A stretch of DNA of 64,000 nucleotides from UBA5972 sp964567685 (GCA_964567685.1 CAZMNO010000002.1:62001-126000), one strand, 5' to 3'. Shown: positions 26,409 through 35,486, counted from the stretch's first letter. Notes: generated by a model not told the origin, from the letters alone. Numbers and translations: made by a program.

Positions 26409-26609
26409 ATGCCCAAGATGAAGACCAAATCAGGCGCCAAAAAGCGCTTCACGGTGACGGCTACAGGCCGCATCAAGGCCGGTCAGGCGGGCAAACGCCA
26501 CGGCATGATCAAGCGATCAAACAAATTCATCCGCAACGCCCGTGGCAAGACCACGCTGAGTGCTGCGGACGAGACGATCGTCAAAAAATACATGCCCTAC
26601 GCGCGCTAA
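26409..26609 (+). CDS. rpmI: 50S ribosomal protein L35
   Basis: A 66-residue basic protein matching bacterial L35 over its full length (MPKMKTKSGAKKRF, KRHGMIKRSNKF). It lies 14 nt before rplT, the standard rpmI-rplT pair. GAGGAGACGG provides the ribosome-binding site. The 213-nt upstream gap probably holds the promoter and a leader; infC, its usual upstream neighbour, is absent. Confidence 0.98.
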   Translation: MPKMKTKSGAKKRFTVTATGRIKAGQAGKRHGMIKRSNKFIRNARGKTTLSAADETIVKKYMPYAR

Positions 26610-26623
26610 GAGGAGCCTGAACA

Positions 26624-26986
26624 ATGTCCAGAGTTAAAGGGGGCGCTTCTTCGCACGCCCGTCACCGCAAGGTCGTCAAAGCCGCAAAAGGCTATTATGG
26701 CCGCCGCAAGAACGCTTTTCGCACTGCCACACAGGCCGTCGACAAAGCCAACCAGTACGCAACCCGCGACCGCAAGGCGCGCAAGCGCAATTTCCGCGCG
26801 CTGTGGATCCAGCGGATCAATGCCGCCGTGCGCAGCCATGACGAAGAGCTGACATATTCGCGCTTCATCAATGGTTTGTCGCTTGCAGGTATCGAAGTTG
26901 ACCGCAAGGTTCTGGCCGACCTGGCCGTCAATGAACCTGATGCGTTCGGCTCCATCGTTGCCTCGGCGAAAGCGGCGCTGGCCTAA
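26624..26986 (+). CDS. rplT: 50S ribosomal protein L20
   Basis: L20 (120 residues) binds 23S rRNA early in large-subunit assembly and often represses its own operon. It begins MSRVKGGASSHARHRKVVK and has KAAKGYYGRRKNAFR and RDRKARKRNFRALWIQRINAA, all standard. AGAGGAGC precedes the ATG. A strong terminator follows at 27011. Confidence 0.98.
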   Translation: MSRVKGGASSHARHRKVVKAAKGYYGRRKNAFRTATQAVDKANQYATRDRKARKRNFRALWIQRINAAVRSHDEELTYSRFINGLSLAGIEVDRKVLADLAVNEPDAFGSIVASAKAALA

Positions 26987-27010
26987 ACTTGCCAAAAGTT
27001 TTAAGACGGG

Positions 27011-27046
27011 AAAACCCGCGCTCTGGCGAGTGCGGGTTTTCTTGTT
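27011..27046 (+). terminator. Rho-independent terminator of rpmI-rplT
   Basis: AAAACCCGC pairs perfectly with GCGGGTTTT, with an inner CTC/GAG extension and a TGGC loop, followed by CTTGTTTT. The hairpin begins 25 nt after the rplT stop and is a textbook intrinsic terminator. Confidence 0.9.
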
Positions 27047-27070
27047 TTGTAAAGATGGCAGGGTGAAATG

Positions 27071-27511
27071 ATGAAACTGGTTGCCAAAAACCCGGATTTT
27101 GAAAATCACGTACGTAAGGGATTTGCCGATCAGAGTCTGATGGCTCTTTTTGCCGCTGAACTTACTGAAGTATTGCCGGGTCGGATTGTGATCGAACAGG
27201 ATTTCAGCCCAAACCTGCTGCATCAGCATGGCGGCCTGCATGGGGGGACCGTGGCCGCTTTGCTCGACACCGCCTGTGGGTTTTCTGCGGTGACCTTGCA
27301 GCCTCCGGGTTTTGGCATCACCACGATAGAGTTTAAAACCAACTTTCTGGCGGCAGGGATCGGCGAAAGGTTTCGCATTGAAGCTGATGTCCTGAAACCG
27401 GGGCGCTCGGTTACGGTGAGCGAAGGCCGGGCCTATGCCATCAGAGACGGGGCAGAGAAGCTGATCGCCACGATGACCGCAACCAATATGACGATCGCGC
27501 TCAACACATGA
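27071..27511 (+). CDS. PaaI family thioesterase (hotdog fold)
   Basis: A 146-residue hotdog-fold acyl-CoA thioesterase. The family signature is the HQHGGLHGGTVAALLDTACG stretch, which includes the catalytic region, and the later TTIEFKTNFLAAG and GRSVTVSEGRAY strands. It probably hydrolyses an aromatic or medium-chain acyl-CoA. Either ATG 27068 or 27071 could start it; the AGGG at 27060-27063 is better spaced for 27071. It sits between the ribosomal pair terminator and pheS. Confidence 0.85.
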   Translation: MKLVAKNPDFENHVRKGFADQSLMALFAAELTEVLPGRIVIEQDFSPNLLHQHGGLHGGTVAALLDTACGFSAVTLQPPGFGITTIEFKTNFLAAGIGERFRIEADVLKPGRSVTVSEGRAYAIRDGAEKLIATMTATNMTIALNT

Positions 27512-27581
27512 CTGAGACTTGCAATCAGCGGCTCGTGTGATAGCACCGGCGGAACGAATTTCTGAGAAGAACGGATCAATG

Positions 27582-28664
27582 ATGGACGGCCTTGACGCGC
27601 TGAAGAAAAAATATCTGGACGGGGTGCTGGCAGCCTCGGACGAGGCGGCACTGGAAGATTTGCGCGTGGCCGCTGTTGGCAAGAAGGGCGAGATATCGCT
27701 GAAAATGCGCGAGCTTGGCAAGATGACGCCCGAGGAGCGTCAGGTGGCCGGCCCGGCGCTGAATGCGCTGAAGGCTGAGATCAATTCCGCACTGGTGGCA
27801 CGCAAGGCCTCGCTCGCCGATGCCGCCCTCGAAGCGCGGCTGGCAACCGAGTGGCTGGATGTCACGCTGGCCGGGCGCAACCGGCCTCAGGGCAGTATTC
27901 ACCCGGTCAGCCAGGTCACCGAAGAGGTGACCGCGATTTTCGCCGATATGGGGTTTTCCGTGGCCGAGGGGCCACAGGTGGAAAGTGACTGGTTCAATTT
28001 TGATGCATTGAACATCCCGCCCGAGCACCCGACACGGACCGAGATGGATACGTTTTACATGCACCGCGACGCGGGCGACAATCGCCCGCCGCATGTTCTG
28101 CGAACGCATACTTCACCAGTGCAGATCCGCCACATGCAGGCCCAAGGCGCGCCCTGCCGCATCATCGCGCCGGGTCGTGTTTACCGGGCGGATTACGATC
28201 AGACCCACACGCCGATGTTCCATCAGGTCGAAGGGCTGGCGCTGGGCGATGATCTGTCGATGGCCAACCTGAAATGGGTGCTGGAAGAGTTCTTCAGCGC
28301 CTTTTTCGAAATCGACGGCATCAAAACCCGCTTTCGCGCTAGCCATTTCCCGTTCACCGAACCCTCTGCCGAGGTCGATATCCAGTGCTCCTGGAAAGGT
28401 GGCCAGCTCAAGATCGGCGAGGGGGACGACTGGATGGAAGTGCTGGGTTCCGGCATGGTCCACCCCAAAGTGCTGGCCGCCGGAGGCGTTGACCCCGACC
28501 GCTATCAAGGCTTCGCCTTTGGCATGGGGATCGACCGGATCGCCATGCTGAAATACGGCATACCGGATTTGCGGGCCTTCTTTGACAGCGATCTGCGCTG
28601 GCTCAGGCATTACGGCTTTGCATCGCTCGACCAGCCGAATTTGCATGGGGGGTTGTCACGTTGA
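27582..28664 (+). CDS. pheS: Phenylalanine--tRNA ligase alpha subunit
   Basis: The catalytic subunit (360 residues) of phenylalanyl-tRNA synthetase. It has an N-terminal coiled-coil tRNA-binding arm (residues 1-85) and the class II motifs: HPVSQVTEEVTAIFADMGF, RTHTSPVQIRHM, IAPGRVYRADYDQTHTPMFHQ and GFAFGMGIDRIAMLKYG. ATG 27582 gives the MDGLDALKKKY start typical of relatives; ATG 27579 is the alternative. In most bacteria pheT follows directly; here about 1.1 kb of other genes separates them. Confidence 0.97.
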   Translation: MDGLDALKKKYLDGVLAASDEAALEDLRVAAVGKKGEISLKMRELGKMTPEERQVAGPALNALKAEINSALVARKASLADAALEARLATEWLDVTLAGRNRPQGSIHPVSQVTEEVTAIFADMGFSVAEGPQVESDWFNFDALNIPPEHPTRTEMDTFYMHRDAGDNRPPHVLRTHTSPVQIRHMQAQGAPCRIIAPGRVYRADYDQTHTPMFHQVEGLALGDDLSMANLKWVLEEFFSAFFEIDGIKTRFRASHFPFTEPSAEVDIQCSWKGGQLKIGEGDDWMEVLGSGMVHPKVLAAGGVDPDRYQGFAFGMGIDRIAMLKYGIPDLRAFFDSDLRWLRHYGFASLDQPNLHGGLSR

Positions 28665-28679
28665 TTGTCGGCAAGGAAC

Positions 28680-29111
28680 ATGCTCGATCCTGAATTGAGA
28701 CGGAATGTGCGGCTGCGATTGATGGATTCAATTGCAGAGATAGCAGATGTAGAAGAGCAGAAATCAAATTGGTTGTTACCTGACCAATCAAACCTTCATT
28801 TTTCTTACATTCAGTACAGCAATTGCTACTTTGATGTAGTTGATATTGGCAGCGATACAACTGATATTTGGGAACCCCTAAAAGAAATGGTTTCCAAAGG
28901 TTTCCTGTCTGAGCGGGAACGAGTTATTATTTCGGATTTCCACGAACTCATCAGCAATCACCAGTCGCCTACAGGCGATGATTGGGATAACGAAGCTGTA
29001 CTGAATGATCCTAGATGGCTTGCCGTATGCAAGGCAGCAGAGAAGGCCCAAATTGCTTTGTTGCAACTCCCTCTCGATGATGAAGAGCGAAGGAGACTTT
29101 CAGGCAAGTAG
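28680..29111 (+). CDS. Orphan acidic protein between pheS and pheT
   Basis: A soluble protein of 143 residues, acidic and rich in Asn, Asp and Ser, with AT-richer codons than its neighbours. It contains IQYSNCYFDVVDIGSD and ISDFHELISNHQSPTGDDWD, and a Leu-rich C-terminal helix. Start 28680 is used with a close AAGGA; a TTG at 28665 directly after the pheS stop is possible. I do not recognise it. Base composition and position next to a toxin-antitoxin pair suggest horizontal acquisition. Confidence 0.6.
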   Translation: MLDPELRRNVRLRLMDSIAEIADVEEQKSNWLLPDQSNLHFSYIQYSNCYFDVVDIGSDTTDIWEPLKEMVSKGFLSERERVIISDFHELISNHQSPTGDDWDNEAVLNDPRWLAVCKAAEKAQIALLQLPLDDEERRRLSGK

Positions 29112-29113
29112 TT

Positions 29114-29395
29114 TCAACGCCCCGCCGCCTTCCGGTAGACTTCCCCGCGATTGCGTTTCCCGACCGCTACCACGACAACGATCAGGCTTTCCTTGCGCAC
29201 CTCATAGACCAGCCGGTAACCGGAGGCGCGGAGCTTGATCTTGTAGTGATTGGGATACCCACGCAATCGGTCGGCCGGAACGATTGGTTCGATCAGCCGT
29301 TCAGCCAGTTTCACCTTGAATTGCCGCTTTGTCGTTGCGCCGAGTTTCTTCCAGTCGCGGCGAGCTGCCTTCAGGAATCCAAGTTCATAGCTCAT
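29114..29395 (-). CDS. RelE/StbE family toxin
   Basis: The 93-residue protein fits the RelE/ParE toxin fold: it begins MSYELGFLKAARRDWKKLG, has RLRGYPNHYKIKLRASGYRLVYEV in the beta-sheet core and ends IVVVVAVGKRNRGEVYRKA with basic catalytic-type residues. RelE-type toxins cut mRNA on the ribosome. It overlaps the upstream antitoxin gene by 11 nt, the usual coupling. The start at 29395 is chosen by homology; an upstream ATG at 29455 would overlap the antitoxin heavily. Confidence 0.9.
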   Translation of the reverse strand: MSYELGFLKAARRDWKKLGATTKRQFKVKLAERLIEPIVPADRLRGYPNHYKIKLRASGYRLVYEVRKESLIVVVVAVGKRNRGEVYRKAAGR

Positions 29396-29633
29396 CAAGC
29401 GAGACCGGGATAACCTCATCGTCCTTCCGCTCTTCAATAATCCGCGCAAGCTCAAGATCGTCCATCAGTTCCATCAATTCTTCATAAACATCCGCCGGAA
29501 CGCAGTAAAACGCCGGTTCATTGCGGTTCAGGATGGCCACAGCGTGTCCTTTGCCTGCCTGAACGGTGCCCATTGGGTTTTTCTTCAGTTCAGTCACGCT
29601 GGCAGTCATATCTGCATAGATCGCATGGGCCAT
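29385..29633 (-). CDS. Phd/YefM (StbD-like) antitoxin
   Basis: An 82-residue antitoxin with an N-terminal DNA-binding YefM/Phd fold (ADMTASVTELKKNPMGTVQ, AVAILNRNEPAFYCVPADVYEEL) and an acidic C-terminal tail (ELARIIEERKDDEVIPVSLDEL) that would wrap the toxin. The start has AAGGAC upstream. Antitoxins of this type repress their own promoter through operator repeats; candidate repeats lie just upstream at 29660-29710. Confidence 0.9.
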   Translation of the reverse strand: MAHAIYADMTASVTELKKNPMGTVQAGKGHAVAILNRNEPAFYCVPADVYEELMELMDDLELARIIEERKDDEVIPVSLDEL

Positions 29634-29659
29634 GGGCAGTCCTTTCTTGGAGGGCTTTA

Positions 29660-29710
29660 TATAGCACTTTTAAGAGCACTATTCAAGTATACTTTAAAGG
29701 CACCTTTCAT
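29660..29710 (-). promoter_or_regulatory. Promoter/operator region of the toxin-antitoxin pair
   Basis: Read on the minus strand, this AT-rich stretch contains GTGCCTTTAAAGTATACTT followed by AGTGCTCTTAAAAGTGCT, giving three GTGC-started, TTAAA-centred repeats. The repeated GTGCyyTTAAA units are arranged directly and partly inverted, as expected for an autoregulated antitoxin operator. The antitoxin ATG is 27 nt downstream. Confidence 0.45.
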
Positions 29711-29795
29711 CTATGGACGTGATACTTATCCCCTTTCCATCGGACGGTAATTCAAGTAATTCGCTGGCAACGGAATTAGCGAATGTGAAACTCTG

Positions 29796-32216
29796 ATGAA
29801 ATTCACCCTCTCCTGGCTGAAAGACCACCTCGAAACCGAGGCGGGCCTTGACGATATCACCTATGCCCTCACCGATCTCGGTCTTGAAGTCGAAGGCGTG
29901 GAAAACCCCGCTGACGCGCTTGGAGCCTTTCGCATTTGCCGGGTGATCGAGGCTAAGCAGCACCCCGATGCGGACCGTTTGCGCCTCTGTCGGGTTGAAG
30001 CCTGGCCCAATGGCCCGGAGGCCACGAGCGAGGAAGTGCAGGTCGTCTGCGGCGCCCCCAATGCGCGCACCGGGCTGGTCGGCGTGTTTGCCCCTGTCGG
30101 CACTCATATTCCGGGCACCGGCGTTGATCTGAAACCCGGCATCATTCGCGGGGTCGAGAGCAATGGAATGCTGTGTTCGGAACGCGAGCTGATGATTTCG
30201 GACGATCACGACGGAATCATCGACCTGCCCGCAGACGCACCTATGGGCGCGCGGTTCATCGACTATGCCGAGCGGAACGATCCGGTGATTGAAATTGCCA
30301 TCACCCCAAACCGCCCCGATGCGCTGGGCATCGAAGGCATCGCCCGCGATCTAGCGGCGCGCGGATTGGGAACGCTGAAAGTAAAACCCGCTTCTGAAAT
30401 CACAGAAAGTTTCAAAAGCCCGATCAACGTAACCATTGATCCGGACGTGCTTGAAAAAGGCTGCCCGCTATTCACAGGTCGCCTGATCAAAGGGGTCAAG
30501 AACGGCCCCTCGCCGCAATGGTTGCAGGACCGGCTGAAGGCGATTGGGCTGCGCCCGATCTCCATCCTCGTCGATGTGACCAATTTCTTCACCTTTGACC
30601 GCAACCGGCCCCTGCATGTTTTTGATGCAGACAAGGTCAAGGGAGATCTTCGCGTCCACTGGGCCAAGGGCGGTGAAAGCCTGATGGCGCTGGATGACAA
30701 GGAATATACGTTTGAAGCCGACATGATGGCGATCAGTGACGAGACCGGTGTCGAAAGCATCGCCGGTGTCATGGGCGGCCTTGCCACCGGCTGTACGGCT
30801 GAGACGGTGAATGTGTTCGTTGAAAGCGCTTACTGGGATCCGGTCACCATTGCCTCGACCGGGCGGCGGTTGAAGGTGAACTCCGATGCCCGCTACCGGT
30901 TTGAACGTGGCGTTGACCCGGCGTTCACGCCGGTTGGTCTTGATCTTGCGGTTGCGATGATCCTGGAGCTTTGCGGTGGCGAAGCCTCTGAAATGGTCGT
31001 CGCCGGTGCGGTACCCGACACCACGCGTAGCTACAGGCTTGATACCGATCGTGTCAGTTCGCTCGTCGGCATGGATATTCCGGCCGAAACCCAGATCGAA
31101 ACCCTGAAAGCGCTGGGCTTTGCGCTCAATGGTCTCAACGTCACCCCCCCGACCTGGCGCCCCGACGTCAAAGGCGTGGCCGACCTAGTCGAGGAAATCG
31201 CCCGCGTTGCCTCGCTGACCCAGCTTCAAGGTAAACCGATGTCGCGTGACACGGTCGGCGTGACCCACGCCATCCTGACCCCGATGCAAAGGCGTGAAGC
31301 GGCGGCGCGGCGCACCAGTGCAGCGCTTGGTTACAACGAATGCGTCACTTATTCCTTTGTCGATGAGACGTCGGCTGAGATGTTCGGCGGCGGTGCCGAA
31401 GCAACCCGGCTGGCCAACCCGATCTCAAGCGAAATGAGCCATATGCGCCCCTCGCTGCTGCCCGGATTGCTGCAGGCCGCGGCGCGCAATCAGGCACGCG
31501 GCTTCATGGATCTGGCGCTGTTTGAAGTTGGCCCAGTCTTTCACGGCGGCGAACCGGAAGAACAGGAAACCCTGATTACCGGCCTGCTTGTTGGCCATAA
31601 CGGCCCGCGAGATGTGCACGGTGCCCGTCGCCCGGTCGATCTTTACGATGCCAAGGCCGATGCCGAGGCGGTGCTCGCCGCCATTGGCGCGCCGAAAAAG
31701 CTGATGACCCAGCGCGGTGTCAACAATTGGTGGCATCCGGGACGGGCGGCAAAACTGTCGCTGGGGCCGAAAAACGTGCTGGGGGCGTTTGGTGAACTGC
31801 ACCCGAAGGTTCTGAACCAGATGGATGTAAAAGGCCCGGCCTTGGCCTTTGCCGTCCACATCGCCAACGTGCCTTTCCCGAAATCAAAATCCGCAACGCG
31901 CCCGGCGCTGGAAATCAGCGACTACCAGACCGTGGAGCGCGATTTCGCCTTTGTTGTGGATGCCGAGGTTGAGGCGATGACCCTTCTGAACGCCGCCAAA
32001 GGTGCCGACAAGGCGCTGATTGCAGAGGCTTCGGTCTTTGATCAGTTCACCGGCGAACGCGCCGAGGCGCAGATGGGTGCGGGCAAGAAATCCATCGCCA
32101 TCACCGTGCGTCTGCAACCAAGTGACGCCACCCTGACCGACAAGGATATCGAGGCGGTCTCGCAAAAGATCATTGCCAAGGTTGAAAAGGCAACCGGCGG
32201 CCAGCTGCGCAGTTGA
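29796..32216 (+). CDS. pheT: Phenylalanine--tRNA ligase beta subunit
   Basis: The beta subunit (806 residues) holds the editing and tRNA-binding functions. It starts MKFTLSWLKDHLETEAGLDD, has a B2-type tRNA-binding domain (VVCGAPNARTGLVGVFAPVGT), the B5 domain, the B3/4 editing domain (DVTNFFTFDRNRPLHVFDADK), and ends with the ferredoxin-fold anticodon-binding domain (RDFAFVVDAEVEA). Length is normal. The upstream DNA differs from the usual direct junction with pheS because of the inserted toxin-antitoxin genes, so pheT probably needs its own promoter. Confidence 0.97.
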   Translation: MKFTLSWLKDHLETEAGLDDITYALTDLGLEVEGVENPADALGAFRICRVIEAKQHPDADRLRLCRVEAWPNGPEATSEEVQVVCGAPNARTGLVGVFAPVGTHIPGTGVDLKPGIIRGVESNGMLCSERELMISDDHDGIIDLPADAPMGARFIDYAERNDPVIEIAITPNRPDALGIEGIARDLAARGLGTLKVKPASEITESFKSPINVTIDPDVLEKGCPLFTGRLIKGVKNGPSPQWLQDRLKAIGLRPISILVDVTNFFTFDRNRPLHVFDADKVKGDLRVHWAKGGESLMALDDKEYTFEADMMAISDETGVESIAGVMGGLATGCTAETVNVFVESAYWDPVTIASTGRRLKVNSDARYRFERGVDPAFTPVGLDLAVAMILELCGGEASEMVVAGAVPDTTRSYRLDTDRVSSLVGMDIPAETQIETLKALGFALNGLNVTPPTWRPDVKGVADLVEEIARVASLTQLQGKPMSRDTVGVTHAILTPMQRREAAARRTSAALGYNECVTYSFVDETSAEMFGGGAEATRLANPISSEMSHMRPSLLPGLLQAAARNQARGFMDLALFEVGPVFHGGEPEEQETLITGLLVGHNGPRDVHGARRPVDLYDAKADAEAVLAAIGAPKKLMTQRGVNNWWHPGRAAKLSLGPKNVLGAFGELHPKVLNQMDVKGPALAFAVHIANVPFPKSKSATRPALEISDYQTVERDFAFVVDAEVEAMTLLNAAKGADKALIAEASVFDQFTGERAEAQMGAGKKSIAITVRLQPSDATLTDKDIEAVSQKIIAKVEKATGGQLRS

Positions 32217-32294
32217 CGCCAAGTACCACCTTTCGGTCAGGCACTGCTTCAGCCTATCCTTGGATTTGTCCCAGGCAGTTTGGAAACCCGGTTG

Positions 32295-33905
32295 GTGGAA
32301 TTTGACTATGTGATCTGTGGCGGCGGTTCTGCCGGGGCCGTATTGGCCGCAAGGCTGAGCGAAGATCCGACCGTTACGGTCTGCCTGCTGGAGGCCGGCG
32401 GGTCCGGTCGCAACATTCTGATACGTGCCCCGGCTTTCGTTGCGGCAACGGTTTCAGGCCGTCCGAAACTCAGCAATTGGGCGCTCCATACCGAACCGCA
32501 ACCGGAACTGAACGGCCGCAAAGGGTTTCAGCCACGCGGCAAGGCGCTGGGCGGCTCCAGCGCCATCAACGCCATGCTCTATGTGCGCGGGCATAGGCAG
32601 GATTACGACGAATGGGCTGATCTCGGTTGCCCCGGCTGGGGCTGGGACGATGTTCTGCCCTATTTCAAACGAAGCGAAAACAATGTGCGCGGTTCGGACG
32701 CTCTGCATGGGGCAGACGGCCCGCTTCAGGTCACTGACCAGAATGCCCCACGCGCAATCACCGATGCGTTCATCAGGGCGGCTGGTGAAAACCAGATCAG
32801 CCCGAACCCTGATTTCAACGGCCCGCATCAGGAGGGGGCCGGTGCCTATCAGGTGACCCAGTATTTTGAGGGTAAGAAGAAAGGCAACCGTTGCTCAGCT
32901 GCCGCTGCCTATCTGCACCCCGTCATGGCCACGCGGCCCAATCTGACTGTCATCACTCGTGCCCGTGTTGCACGCGTCATATTGAAAGATAAAACCGCCA
33001 CGGGAGTTGAATATCTCAAATGGGGTAGGCGGCGCACCCTCAAAGCCAGACGCGAGGTTATCCTGAGTGGCGGAGCTTTCGGCTCGCCGCAGATGCTGCT
33101 TTTATCCGGGATCGGGCCGGCTGACGAGTTGAAAGCGCATGGCATTGATCTCGTTCATGAATTGCCGGGAGTTGGGCAAAACCTGCAGGATCATCTGGAT
33201 TACACCGTGATATTCCGTTCAAAACGGCGCGATGTCGTCGGCCTCAATCCGCTTGGTCTGCTAACATTGGCATGGGCAGGCTTGCGTTGGTGGCGGCATG
33301 GCAAGGGCTTGTTTGCCACGCCTTATGCCGAGGGCGGGGCCTTCATCCGTTCCGAGCCGGATTTGCCCAGGCCCGATATGCAGCTGCATTTCCTCATTGG
33401 TGTCACCGACAGGCATATGCGAAAAATCCACCTGTCTTACGGTTTTGGCTGCCATGTCTGCTATTTGCGCCCGAAAAGCCGGGGATCGGTCGGTCTCAAA
33501 GATGCCCGTCCGACCTCGCCCCCAAAGATCGATCCGAAGTTTCTGTCGCATCCTGATGATGCGAAAATGCTGTTGAAAGGGGCGCGGATCATGGAAAGGG
33601 TGCTCTCTGCCTCGTCGCTCGATCCGTGGCGGGGCAAGCAGTATTATGCCCATGACGGTTCGGATGCGGCACTGATGGCCGATATTCGGGCGAGGGCCGA
33701 TACGATCTATCACCCGATGGGAACCTGTAAAATGGGCACTGATGGAATGGCCGTTGTCGATCCGGAACTGCGGGTTTACGGCATTGAAGGGCTGCGCGTG
33801 GTCGATGCTTCGGTGATGCCCAAGCTGATTGGCGGCAACACCAACGCACCGGCAATCATGATTGCCGAAAAAGCGGCGGATCTGATCCGGGGCCGGGTGA
33901 CATGA
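32295..33905 (+). CDS. GMC family oxidoreductase (choline/alcohol dehydrogenase-like)
   Basis: A 536-residue FAD enzyme of the glucose-methanol-choline family. It begins FDYVICGGGSAGAVLAARL with the FAD-binding GGGSAG, has the GMC signature GKALGGSSAINAMLYVRG, the second signature SGGAFGSPQMLLLSGIGP, and the C-terminal active-site region YHPMGTCKMGTDG with GGNTNAPAIMIAEKA. GTG 32295 gives the usual N-terminus; a TTG at 32280 is the alternative. It overlaps the next gene by ATGA. Members oxidise primary alcohols to aldehydes; the substrate is unknown. Confidence 0.9.
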   Translation: MEFDYVICGGGSAGAVLAARLSEDPTVTVCLLEAGGSGRNILIRAPAFVAATVSGRPKLSNWALHTEPQPELNGRKGFQPRGKALGGSSAINAMLYVRGHRQDYDEWADLGCPGWGWDDVLPYFKRSENNVRGSDALHGADGPLQVTDQNAPRAITDAFIRAAGENQISPNPDFNGPHQEGAGAYQVTQYFEGKKKGNRCSAAAAYLHPVMATRPNLTVITRARVARVILKDKTATGVEYLKWGRRRTLKARREVILSGGAFGSPQMLLLSGIGPADELKAHGIDLVHELPGVGQNLQDHLDYTVIFRSKRRDVVGLNPLGLLTLAWAGLRWWRHGKGLFATPYAEGGAFIRSEPDLPRPDMQLHFLIGVTDRHMRKIHLSYGFGCHVCYLRPKSRGSVGLKDARPTSPPKIDPKFLSHPDDAKMLLKGARIMERVLSASSLDPWRGKQYYAHDGSDAALMADIRARADTIYHPMGTCKMGTDGMAVVDPELRVYGIEGLRVVDASVMPKLIGGNTNAPAIMIAEKAADLIRGRVT

Positions 33906-35023
33906 GTGGTTACGATCACATCCAGACCGTTGTCGTCGGTGCCGGTGTTATCGGCCTGGCGATTGCCCGTCATCTGGCCACGCAAGGGCACGAGGTGCTG
34001 ATCCTTGAGGCGGAAGGGGCGATCGGCCAGCACACCTCGTCGCGCAATTCGCAGGTCATCCATGCCGGAATTTACTATCCACTGGGATCTGACCAGCAGC
34101 GGCTATGTGTTGCCGGAAGGGCCATGCTCTATGACTATTGCGCAACCCGTCATATCGGGGTGGCAAAGCCTGGGAAACTTGTCGTTGCAAGCACGGAAGA
34201 AGAGGCCGCCGGTCTTGCCGAATTATGCAAACGCGGTGCAGCCAATGGCGTGGATGATCTTCGGGTCATTTCAGAAGCTGAGGCACACGCACTTGAGCCG
34301 GAAATCAGCTGCAAAGCAGCGATGATCTCGCCTTCCAGCGGCATTGTCGATGCGCCCGGACTGATGGTGTCTTTACTGGGCGAGGCAGAAAGTGCAGGCG
34401 CCGTTCTAGCTCTGAACGCGCGGTTGAAAAAGGTTCGCCCGGTGCCTGAAGGCCTGCTGTTGGATATCGGCGACGAGGCCGAAACACGCCTGACCACAGA
34501 CAACCTGATCAACGCCGCGGCACTTGGTGCGTGGGACGTGGCCCATGCCGTCAAAACCCTCAACAAAGACAGCATCCCGCCCCGTCATCTGGCAAAAGGC
34601 AGCTATTTCACGTTCGCCGGGAAATCCCCTTTTCAACACCTGATCTACCCGATGCCGCAAACCGGCTCGCTCGGTGTGCATTCGGTGCAGGATCTGGGGG
34701 GCGGCATTCGTTTCGGGCCGAATATGGAATGGGTCGACAAGGTTGACTATACGGTTGATCCCGCACTCAGGCCCCGGTTCGAAGCGACGATCCGGTCCTA
34801 TTGGCCCGACCTGCCATCGGGGGCTCTGGAACCGGATATGGCCGGCATTCGCCCACGCATCTGGGGGCCCGGCATGGCCAAGCGGGAATTTGTCTTTCAA
34901 GGATCAAAAGAGCATGGCGTGCCGGGGCTCATCCAGCTTTTCGGTTTTGAATCCCCCGGTCTGACATCTTGTCTTGCGATTGCCCGTCATGTGGGCAGGA
35001 TGCTTGAAAACGGGACGAACTGA
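33902..35023 (+). CDS. FAD-dependent oxidoreductase (L-2-hydroxyglutarate oxidase/DAO-like)
   Basis: The 373-residue protein belongs to the DAO/LhgO group. The FAD-binding motif VVVGAGVIGLAIARHLA is at the N-terminus, followed by SSRNSQVIHAGIYYPLGS, which carries the residue pattern typical of L-2-hydroxyglutarate oxidase, and GSLGVHSVQDLGGGIRFGPN and ENPG-type C-terminal glycine loops (GFESPGLTSCLAIARHV). It presumably oxidises a 2-hydroxy acid and passes electrons to quinone. The ATG overlaps the GMC gene stop, and ytoQ follows in 14 nt. Confidence 0.88.
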   Translation: MSGYDHIQTVVVGAGVIGLAIARHLATQGHEVLILEAEGAIGQHTSSRNSQVIHAGIYYPLGSDQQRLCVAGRAMLYDYCATRHIGVAKPGKLVVASTEEEAAGLAELCKRGAANGVDDLRVISEAEAHALEPEISCKAAMISPSSGIVDAPGLMVSLLGEAESAGAVLALNARLKKVRPVPEGLLLDIGDEAETRLTTDNLINAAALGAWDVAHAVKTLNKDSIPPRHLAKGSYFTFAGKSPFQHLIYPMPQTGSLGVHSVQDLGGGIRFGPNMEWVDKVDYTVDPALRPRFEATIRSYWPDLPSGALEPDMAGIRPRIWGPGMAKREFVFQGSKEHGVPGLIQLFGFESPGLTSCLAIARHVGRMLENGTN

Positions 35024-35037
35024 AGGGAACAACCACT

Positions 35038-35481
35038 ATGAAGCTGAAAGTCTACCTGTCTGGTGAAATCCACACCAACTGGCGCGAAGAGATAATCAAA
35101 GGCGCAGAAGGCCTGTCGGTCGAGTTTTCCGCACCGGTGACTGATCACGCTGCCTCGGACGATTGCGGCGTCACCATCCTCGGGTCCGAGGAAAATCCGT
35201 TCTGGCATGACCGCAAGGGCGCCAGCCTCAATGCCATCCGCACCCGCAAAGGGATCGAGGATGCGGATATCGTGGTCGCGCGCTTTGGCGAAAAATACCG
35301 CCAGTGGAATGCCGCCTTTGATGCGGGTATGGCAGCGGCACTCGGCAAGTCGCTGATCGTCATGCACGGGCCGGAACACCAGCATCCGCTGAAAGAAGTT
35401 GATGCCGCGGCTCTGGCTGTGTGCGAGCATCCTGAACAGGTCGTCAGGATGCTGCGCTATGTCTTGAACGGGGAGTTGTAA
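35038..35481 (+). CDS. ytoQ: YtoQ family protein
   Basis: A 147-residue protein that matches the YtoQ family end to end: VYLSGEIHTNWREEI, the DDCGVTILGSEENPFWHDRKGAS, and DIVVARFGEKYRQWNAAFDAG. The fold is related to nucleoside 2-deoxyribosyltransferase-like proteins, but its function is not known. GAAGGGAAC precedes the start. It probably forms an operon with the two oxidoreductases upstream. Confidence 0.88.
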   Translation: MKLKVYLSGEIHTNWREEIIKGAEGLSVEFSAPVTDHAASDDCGVTILGSEENPFWHDRKGASLNAIRTRKGIEDADIVVARFGEKYRQWNAAFDAGMAAALGKSLIVMHGPEHQHPLKEVDAAALAVCEHPEQVVRMLRYVLNGEL

Positions 35482-35486
35482 GCGGC

